In this document: piece after piece, positions 6,718-11,638 of the stretch | How the letters are laid out: each line of letters starts with the position of its first letter | How positions within the stretch are numbered: the stretch's first letter is position 1 | Origin: CBDULX01 sp048550535 | GTDB taxonomy: Bacteria; Pseudomonadota; Gammaproteobacteria; SZUA-229 | DNA length: 11,638 nucleotides | Assembly: GCA_048550535.1 (NCBI GenBank) | Contig: JBLYYN010000052.1 | Location: 1 to 11,638, forward strand | Reading direction: 5' to 3' | The notes under the pieces: model-generated | The model's input: the letters and a program-made list of their open reading frames with translations, nothing else | The model's database searches: none | What the model was told of the DNA's origin: nothing | Program-made: the position numbers and the translations under genes

Positions 6718-7809
6718 TTATTTAGGCAGGGCTGTTATCCTCACATCCTGCCCCACCATCCTGATGTCCTTAATATCTAATTCCAGTCTGCGCTCCATAC
6801 TCTGAATATCCGGCAAATGAAATAAGCCTTTAGCCTGATTCCCCATCAGATGGGGCGCCATATAGATCACTAACTCATCCACCAGGCCAGACTCCAGTAA
6901 GGCCCCACAAAGTACACTACCCGCCTCTACATGGACTTCATTGATTTCCTGAGTCGCCAGCCACTGCATAGCGGCATGCAGATCAACACGTCCCTCACTC
7001 TGTTTAAGTTGAACCACCTCGGCACGGGGGAAATCTTCAGTCAAAGGCTCTGGGTGACTGGTGAGAATCACTGTCTGGCCGGGCAGACTAAACAGTTTAG
7101 CATCATGAGGACAGCTTAACTGGCTATCCAGAATCACCCTCATGGGCTGGTGCGGAGGTATATCCAGGCCCAGTTCCTCAGCCGTCATTCTGACATTAAG
7201 TGATGGGTCATCAGCTCGAATGGTAGCTATACCTGTTAGTATGGCCGAACTCCGCGCGCGCAGTTTTTGCACATCTTTTCGGGCAGCCGACCCGGTAATC
7301 CACTGGCTTTCTCCTGAAGCCATGGCGGTTCGTCCATCGAGGCTCATCGCCAGCTTGACCCGAACATAAGGTAAACCCGACGACATACGCTTGATAAAGC
7401 CAGGATTCAACTCCCGAGCCTGGGCTTCCAGCACGCCGGTAATCACCTCGATACCCGCTTCACGAAGCCTGGCTACACCCTGACCTGACACCTGGGGATT
7501 GGGATCTTCCATGGCAATAACCACCCGGGACACGCCCGCGTCAACCAGAGCATCGGCACAGGGTGGAGTTCGTCCGTGGTGACTGCAGGGCTCCAGGGTG
7601 ACATAGGCGGTGGCGCCCTTCGCCCTGTTCCCGGCCTGATTCAGAGCATGGATTTCGGCATGGGCTTCACCGGCCTTGCGATGCCAGCCTTCGGCGATAA
7701 TCTGCTTATGTTTTACCAGCACACAGCCTACCCGTGGATTAGGCTGAGTAGTGTACAGACCCTGAGCTGCCAGCTGTAACGCCCAGGCCATGTAGGTGGA
7801 ATGACTCAT
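6718..7809 (-). CDS. ribD: Bifunctional riboflavin deaminase/reductase RibD
   Basis: RibD carries out the second and third steps of riboflavin synthesis: deamination of the pyrimidine and NADPH-dependent reduction of its ribosyl side chain. The 363-residue product has the N-terminal zinc deaminase domain (about 1-145) with HAE (50-52, His50 ligand and Glu52 proton shuttle) and PCSHHGRTPPC (74-84, ligands Cys75 and Cys84). The reductase domain follows, with VKLAMSLDGRTAMASGESQW (151-170) and the C-terminal VEAGSVLCGALLESGLVDEL segment. All catalytic residues expected from E. coli RibD are present. It starts 6 bp after the nrdR stop. It has no strong ribosome binding site, so translation may be coupled to nrdR. 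Confidence 0.97.
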   Translation of the reverse strand: MSHSTYMAWALQLAAQGLYTTQPNPRVGCVLVKHKQIIAEGWHRKAGEAHAEIHALNQAGNRAKGATAYVTLEPCSHHGRTPPCADALVDAGVSRVVIAMEDPNPQVSGQGVARLREAGIEVITGVLEAQARELNPGFIKRMSSGLPYVRVKLAMSLDGRTAMASGESQWITGSAARKDVQKLRARSSAILTGIATIRADDPSLNVRMTAEELGLDIPPHQPMRVILDSQLSCPHDAKLFSLPGQTVILTSHPEPLTEDFPRAEVVQLKQSEGRVDLHAAMQWLATQEINEVHVEAGSVLCGALLESGLVDELVIYMAPHLMGNQAKGLFHLPDIQSMERRLELDIKDIRMVGQDVRITALPK

Positions 7810-7815
7810 GAACGA

Positions 7816-8271
7816 CTACTGGGGTGCCTTAAGTTTTTCTATGGCCTCGCGGAAGGCATCCACATCTTCAAAATCAAGGTACACAGAGGCGAAACGGATA
7901 TAGGCCACATGATCCAGCTGACGTAATTCTTCCATCACGCGATCACCAATCTTACGAGCATCCACTTCCCGCTCACCAGCGGTTAACAGATTGTGTTTGA
8001 TTCGGCTGACACTGGCTTCGATCTGCTCCATGCTTACTGGCCGTTTTTCCAGCGCCTTGCATAAACCAGAACGTAACTTTTCTTCACTAAATGGCTGGCG
8101 ACTGCCATCCTGCTTGACCACCCTGGGTAGATTCAACTCGGCTTTTTCATAAGTGGTAAAACGCTCACCGCATTCCACGCATTCCCGACGACGGCGTACA
8201 TTATCACCATCGCCGGAAAGACGGGAATCGATGACCCGGGTATCGGGCGCTGAGCAAAATGGGCAGTGCAT
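7816..8271 (-). CDS. nrdR: Transcriptional repressor NrdR
   Basis: NrdR senses ATP/dATP through an ATP-cone and represses ribonucleotide reductase genes by binding paired NrdR boxes. The 151-residue product has the normal length. The zinc ribbon is complete (Cys3, Cys6, Cys31, Cys34) with the basic stretch NVRRRRE between the pairs. The ATP-cone covers about 49-139 and begins RVVKQDGSRQPFSEEKL. The start MHCPFC is invariant in the family. The bases in front of the ATG are heptad repeat (GACTTAAGACTTAA) and contain no well-placed Shine-Dalgarno; the nearest, AGGA, is about 12 bases away. Its usual neighbours glyA and ribD flank it. Confidence 0.97.
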   Translation of the reverse strand: MHCPFCSAPDTRVIDSRLSGDGDNVRRRRECVECGERFTTYEKAELNLPRVVKQDGSRQPFSEEKLRSGLCKALEKRPVSMEQIEASVSRIKHNLLTAGEREVDARKIGDRVMEELRQLDHVAYIRFASVYLDFEDVDAFREAIEKLKAPQ

Positions 8272-8335
8272 TTAAGTCTTAAGTCCTAATTCCTAAGTCG
8301 TAAGTCGTAAGTCGTAAGTCGTAAGTCGTAAGTCG
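8272..8335. repeat. Heptanucleotide tandem array, nrdR side
   Basis: Nine units of NTAAGTC run without interruption from 8272 to 8334: TTAAGTC twice, CTAATTC, CTAAGTC, then GTAAGTC five times, with a trailing G. The last copies are identical while those next to nrdR are degenerate, as expected of a tandem array that grows or shrinks by slippage at one end. It directly abuts the nrdR start codon (8269-8271). One isolated GTAAGTC follows at 8356-8362. Confidence 0.9.
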
Positions 8336-8398
8336 CAAAATATATTCCAAAATCTGTAAGTCAATAACGTTTAATCATAATCTCGTCTAGAGCCTTTT

Positions 8399-8449
8399 GA
8401 TTTAAGATTTAAGACTTAAGACTAATGACTTATGACTTTTTTACGACTT
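8399..8449. repeat. Opposed heptanucleotide array at the glyA 3' end
   Basis: The same heptad appears in reverse orientation as GATTTAA twice, GACTTAA, GACTAAT, GACTTAT and GACTTTT (8399-8440). It is followed by TTACGACTT, which is the glyA stop region on the plus strand. With the array at 8272-8335 it forms inverted arms separated by 63 bp. An 11-nt core, AGTCTTAAGTC on the minus strand, has an exact counterpart in the other arm on the plus strand. No U tract or strong GC stem marks a normal glyA terminator here. Confidence 0.85.
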
Positions 8450-9697
8450 GTATACCGGCAAACGGGCGCAGATATCCATGACCTTCGCCTTAACGTCATT
8501 AATGATCGATTCATTATCCATATCGGCAATCACATCACACATCCAGTTAGCCAGATCGATGGAATCCTGTTCGTTAAAATTACGGGTGGTCAGTGCTGGT
8601 GTACCGATGCGAATACCACTGGTCACGAATGGTGACTGTGGATCATTAGGTACGGCATTTTTGTTAACCGTAATATTGGCCTTCTCCAGTGCCGCTTCCA
8701 CATCTTTACCGGTCAAGCCGGCTTCAATAAAGCTCACCAGGAATAAATGATTGTCCGTGCCCTTGGATACCACATCATAACCGCGGTCCATGAACACCTT
8801 GGCCATGGCCTGGGCGTTCACGATCACCTGCTTCTGGTAGTCCACAAATTCAGGCTCCATGGCTTCCTTGAAGGCCACGGCTTTGGCGGCAATCACATGC
8901 ATCAATGGGCCACCCTGGGAGCCGGGGAAAATCGCTGAGTTGAATTTCTTGGTAATGTCGTCGTTTTGCTTGGCCAGGATAATACCACCACGGGGGCCGC
9001 GCAGTGTTTTATGGGTCGTTGAAGTCACCACATCGGCAATAGGTACTGGATTTGGGTAGAGACCCGCCGCCACCAGGCCGGCTACGTGAGCCATATCTAC
9101 AAACAGGTAAGCCCCCACTTCATCGGCGATATCACGAAAACGCTGCCAGTCCATAATACGGGAATAGGCGGAAAAACCGGCAATAATCATTTTGGGTTTG
9201 TGCTCTTTGGCCAGACGCTCGACTTCGTCATAATCCACTTCACCGGTTTCGATGTTCAAACCATACTGAACTGCGTGGTAAATCTTGCCGGAAAAACTCA
9301 CCTTGGCACCATGAGTTAAATGACCGCCGTGGGCCAGGCTCATACCCAGTACCGTATCACCCGGTTCACACAGAGCCATATACACCGCTGCATTGGCCTG
9401 AGAACCGGAATGGGGCTGCACATTGGCATAATCGGCACCGAACAGTTTCTTAACCCGATCGATCGCCAGTTGCTCGGCCATATCCACATATTCACAACCG
9501 CCGTAATAACGTTTGGCCGGATAGCCTTCGGCATACTTGTTGGTAAGTACCGAGCCCTGAGCCTCCATCACACGGGGGCTGGTATAGTTTTCAGAAGCGA
9601 TCAGCTCTATATGTTCTTCCTGACGGCGGGTTTCATGCTCGATAGCACCCCAAATTTCATCGTCATAACCCTGGATTCTCATTTTGACTGAAAACAT
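8441..9697 (-). CDS. glyA: Serine hydroxymethyltransferase
   Basis: GlyA is the PLP enzyme that interconverts serine and tetrahydrofolate with glycine and methylene-tetrahydrofolate, the main one-carbon source for purine, thymidylate and methionine synthesis. The 418-residue product (417 in E. coli) shows IELIASENYTSPRVM (30-44), the tetramer/substrate segment NKYAEGYPAKRYYGG (53-67), HSGSQAN (96-102), DMAHVAGL (201-208) and the Schiff-base lysine Lys230 in TSTTHKTLRGPRGG. The start is supported by GGAG eight bases upstream (9706-9709). The last two residues (Lys-Ser) and the stop codon are AAGTCGTAA, a unit of the neighbouring heptad repeat, where the E. coli protein ends in a single Ala. 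The gene is the first of the minus-strand cluster. Confidence 0.98.
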   Translation of the reverse strand: MFSVKMRIQGYDDEIWGAIEHETRRQEEHIELIASENYTSPRVMEAQGSVLTNKYAEGYPAKRYYGGCEYVDMAEQLAIDRVKKLFGADYANVQPHSGSQANAAVYMALCEPGDTVLGMSLAHGGHLTHGAKVSFSGKIYHAVQYGLNIETGEVDYDEVERLAKEHKPKMIIAGFSAYSRIMDWQRFRDIADEVGAYLFVDMAHVAGLVAAGLYPNPVPIADVVTSTTHKTLRGPRGGIILAKQNDDITKKFNSAIFPGSQGGPLMHVIAAKAVAFKEAMEPEFVDYQKQVIVNAQAMAKVFMDRGYDVVSKGTDNHLFLVSFIEAGLTGKDVEAALEKANITVNKNAVPNDPQSPFVTSGIRIGTPALTTRNFNEQDSIDLANWMCDVIADMDNESIINDVKAKVMDICARLPVYKS

Positions 9698-9770
9698 GCA
9701 CGGTTCTCCAAAAGTGACCTGGCGGCGGTCGTTAGAAAAGGTGCAATAGAATAGCTGATATAGGTTTTTT

Positions 9771-9834
9771 AAGCCAGCCTGAATTGCCCTAAGCTCGCGA
9801 TATTACTACGATTTAGAACCATTCAGGCTGGTTT
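9771..9834. repeat. Inverted repeat upstream of glyA
   Basis: AAGCCAGCCTGAAT (9771-9784) and ATTCAGGCTGGTTT (9821-9834) are inverted copies matching at 13 of 14 positions, with the difference near the outer end. The 36-bp spacer contains the palindrome TCGCGA at 9795-9800. The long spacer and the lack of a T tract after the second arm on either strand argue against an intrinsic terminator. It could be a mobile-element remnant, paired operator sites or a structured leader. The right arm overlaps the end of the small ORF. Confidence 0.7.
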
Positions 9835-10047
9835 CATTAAGTGGGGCTTATTTTTCGGGTTGTGAGGCCGGCATGGGGATGTTTTTTGACCGGTGGCGTC
9901 TACTCTAACGTCCCCTATCTTCTTCATGAATTGTTTGGGATTTACATTGCCTAGGTTGACAGGGATGGCAAAACTGCATGACTGTTTGTTGCCATTGTTG
10001 GTCACTGTGACGAACACATTGATCTCTCGACGCATAAACTGCTTCAT
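9823..10047 (-). CDS. Doubtful 74-residue hypothetical protein
   Basis: This ORF lies in the glyA-ettA divergent region and was not recognised. It has no signal peptide or membrane segment. The N-terminal two thirds read as possible beta strands (INVFVTVTNN, CSFAIPVNLGNV). The tetrapeptide KQFM occurs twice (residues 2-5 and 38-41). The C-terminus is rich in Pro, Lys and His and ends in the inverted-repeat arm (MKPA then stop). There is no Shine-Dalgarno in front of the ATG; a TATACT lies 15-20 bases upstream without a good -35. It may be a chance ORF, a remnant of a longer gene or a real small protein. Confidence 0.25.
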   Translation of the reverse strand: MKQFMRREINVFVTVTNNGNKQSCSFAIPVNLGNVNPKQFMKKIGDVRVDATGQKTSPCRPHNPKNKPHLMKPA

Positions 10048-10063
10048 TTAATACAGATTCAAG

Positions 10064-10094
10064 TATAATTCTGCCAAACTCCTCAAACTATAAT
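10064..10094 (+). promoter_or_regulatory. Two TATAAT boxes upstream of ettA
   Basis: Perfect TATAAT hexamers stand at 10064-10069 and 10089-10094. Neither has a good -35 element at 16-18 bp. Starts would fall near 10076 and 10101, leaving leaders of about 34 or 9 nt before the ATG at 10110. The short second leader would fit the lack of a Shine-Dalgarno in front of ettA. This is pattern evidence only. Confidence 0.4.
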
Positions 10095-10109
10095 CTCACT
10101 ACAAATTCT

Positions 10110-11638
10110 ATGGCTCAATATATATACACCATGAACGGGCTGGGCAAGGTTGTTCCGCCTAAGAAAGAAATCCTCAAAGACATTTACCTCAACTTTTTCC
10201 CGGGCGCCAAGATTGGTGTACTGGGCTACAACGGTGCCGGTAAGTCTACCCTGCTGCGGATTATGGCCGGTGTGGATACGGATTTTATCGGTGAGGCCCG
10301 ACCTCAGCCCGGTATTAATATCGGCTTCCTGGCCCAGGAACCTCAACTTGACCCGACCAAAGATGTAAAAGGCAATGTTGAGGATGGCCTGAAAGAAGTA
10401 AAAGAAGCTCAGCAGAAGCTGGATGATGTTTATGCCGCCTACGCCGAGCCGGATGCTGATTTCGATGCCCTGGCCGCCGAGCAGGCGCGACTGGAAAACA
10501 TTATCCAGGCTTCCGACGCCCATAACATTGAGCATAAACTGGAAATAGCGGCCGATGCCCTGCGCCTGCCTCCCTGGGATGCGGATGTGAGTCAACTCTC
10601 CGGAGGTGAACGTCGTCGAGTCGCCCTTTGTCGTTTGCTCATGTCATCGCCGGACATGCTGATTCTTGACGAACCCACCAACCATCTGGACGCCGAATCC
10701 GTGGCCTGGCTGGAACGATTCCTGAAAGAATACACAGGCACGGTAGTGGCGGTGACCCATGACCGCTACTTCCTCGACAACGTGGCGGGATGGATCCTTG
10801 AACTGGACCGTGGCCGCGGTATTCCCTGGGAAGGCAATTATTCTTCCTGGCTCGAGCAAAAGGAAAAACGACTGGAAAGCGAAGAGAAAAAGGAAGCCGG
10901 CCGCCAGAAAGCCATCAAGGCCGAACTGGAATGGGTACGCTCCAACGCCAAAGGTCGCCATGCCAAGAGCAAGGCCCGTATTCAACGCTTTGAGGAGCTG
11001 TCCTCGTCCGAGCATCAGAAACGCAGCGAAACCAAGAGTTTGTATATCCCACCCGGACCACGTCTCGGTGATCTGGTGATCGAGGCCAGCAACATCAGTA
11101 AAGGCTTTGGTGACCGGCTGCTGTATGAAAACCTGAGCTTCAGCCTGCCCAAAGGTGGCATAGTCGGCATCATCGGCCCTAATGGTGCCGGTAAAACTAC
11201 CCTGTTCCGCATGCTTACCGGTGAAGAACAACCGGACAGCGGTGAATTTAAAATCGGTGATACGGTTGAAGTCGCTTATGTTGATCAGAGCCGCGATGAC
11301 CTGGATGGCAGCAAAACCGTATGGGAAGAAGTGTCTGACGGCCTGGATAACATCGCGGTGGGCAATTACACCATCCCATCACGAGCCTATGTCAGTCATT
11401 TCAATTTTAAGGGTGAAGACCAGCAAAAATACATCAAGGACCTGTCCGGCGGTGAACGCAATCGTTTACACCTGGCCAAGCTGCTGAAAAAAGGTGGCAA
11501 TCTGTTGCTGCTTGATGAACCCACCAACGACCTGGATGTAGAAACCCTACGAGCACTGGAAGAAGCCATCCTCGACTTCCCCGGCTGCGTGGTGGTAATT
11601 TCCCATGACCGCTGGTTCCTCGATCGAATTGCCACACA
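10110..11638 (+). CDS. ettA: Energy-dependent translational throttle protein EttA (3' end cut by window)
   Basis: EttA is a ribosome-bound ABC-F ATPase that acts at the E site and gates the first steps of elongation according to the ATP/ADP balance. 509 complete codons are present of a protein of about 555 residues. ABC domain 1 has Walker A GYNGAGKST (39-47), signature LSGGERRR (163-170), Walker B LILDEPTNHLD (184-194) and switch His THDRYFLDN. The arm insert lies about 95-140. The linker that contacts P-site tRNA in E. coli EttA is about 243-323 (EGNYSSWLEQKEKR...IPPGPRLG). Domain 2 has GPNGAGKTT (356-364), LSGGERNR (445-452), LLLLDEPTNDLD (465-476) and ISHDRWFLDRIAT. The start MAQYIYTM matches the family. 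There is no Shine-Dalgarno. The gene runs opposite to all others in the window. Confidence 0.97.
   Translation, partial: MAQYIYTMNGLGKVVPPKKEILKDIYLNFFPGAKIGVLGYNGAGKSTLLRIMAGVDTDFIGEARPQPGINIGFLAQEPQLDPTKDVKGNVEDGLKEVKEAQQKLDDVYAAYAEPDADFDALAAEQARLENIIQASDAHNIEHKLEIAADALRLPPWDADVSQLSGGERRRVALCRLLMSSPDMLILDEPTNHLDAESVAWLERFLKEYTGTVVAVTHDRYFLDNVAGWILELDRGRGIPWEGNYSSWLEQKEKRLESEEKKEAGRQKAIKAELEWVRSNAKGRHAKSKARIQRFEELSSSEHQKRSETKSLYIPPGPRLGDLVIEASNISKGFGDRLLYENLSFSLPKGGIVGIIGPNGAGKTTLFRMLTGEEQPDSGEFKIGDTVEVAYVDQSRDDLDGSKTVWEEVSDGLDNIAVGNYTIPSRAYVSHFNFKGEDQQKYIKDLSGGERNRLHLAKLLKKGGNLLLLDEPTNDLDVETLRALEEAILDFPGCVVVISHDRWFLDRIAT

Larger units (their letters stand above)
9698..10109. other. Divergent intergenic region between glyA and ettA
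   Basis: This 412-bp region separates glyA (minus strand) from ettA (plus strand) and should contain both promoters. It holds an inverted repeat at 9771-9834, a doubtful minus-strand ORF at 9823-10047 and two TATAAT boxes near ettA. No convincing glyA promoter was found; TATTCT with a CTGGCT at 18-bp spacing is the best but weak candidate. No tRNA or glycine riboswitch is apparent. Confidence 0.6.

Noticed and set aside
8272..8449. CRISPR-like or clustered repeat array
   Set aside because: The units are seven bases, directly tandem with no spacers, and no cas gene is present.
10113..10130. AT-rich palindrome-like stretch (CAATATATATAC) resembling an NrdR box, in a window that encodes NrdR
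   Set aside because: It is a single site inside the ettA coding sequence, where it encodes the conserved QYIYT start, and NrdR normally binds paired boxes. Codon choice explains it.
10083..11231. Open frames of 170 and 195 codons on the minus strand opposite ettA
   Set aside because: They are antisense shadows of the conserved ettA reading frame, whose domains explain the sequence fully.

Overview
The window looks like chromosomal core sequence of a gammaproteobacterium. The gene order glyA-nrdR-ribD-ribE-ribBA-ribH-nusB-thiL-pgpA is a conserved proteobacterial cluster. The predicted GlyA, RibD, NrdR and EttA read very close to their E. coli counterparts along their whole length. Base composition is mixed (roughly half G+C by eye), and no phage, insertion sequence, CRISPR array, tRNA or rRNA gene was seen.

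Layout. Positions 1-198 are non-coding and hold an inverted pair of 10-bp double repeats that looks like the end of an intergenic repeat element. From 9697 down to 199 twelve genes run on the minus strand: glyA, nrdR, ribD, a proteasome-fold Ntn hydrolase, ribE, a RibB fused to a degenerate RibA domain (the RibBX type), ribH, nusB, thiL, pgpA, a DUF481 outer-membrane protein and a periplasmic retropepsin-like protease. Spacing is mostly tight, with a 4-bp overlap at thiL/pgpA, a 1-bp overlap at pgpA/DUF481 and gaps of 6-46 bp elsewhere. The larger gaps carry signals: two opposed heptanucleotide repeat arrays between glyA and nrdR, an intrinsic-terminator-like hairpin after ribD, and a likely internal promoter before ribH. 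A 412-bp divergent region (9698-10109) separates glyA from ettA on the plus strand and holds an inverted repeat, a doubtful small ORF and two TATAAT boxes. ettA is cut by the right edge about 45 codons before its usual end.

How the genes work together. RibD, RibB, RibH and RibE supply four of the riboflavin pathway activities. GTP cyclohydrolase II must be encoded elsewhere, because the zinc cysteines are missing from the RibA-like half of the fusion. GlyA feeds one-carbon metabolism, NrdR represses ribonucleotide reductase genes, ThiL makes thiamine diphosphate, NusB serves rRNA antitermination and PgpA makes phosphatidylglycerol. The last two genes are exported or outer-membrane proteins coupled to pgpA.

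Most of the window is ordinary. The parts worth a second look are the heptad arrays that reach into the glyA stop and the nrdR initiation region, the uncharacterised Ntn hydrolase inside the riboflavin cluster with the hairpin in front of it, and the inverted repeat with the orphan ORF upstream of glyA. No clearly new multi-gene system was found.
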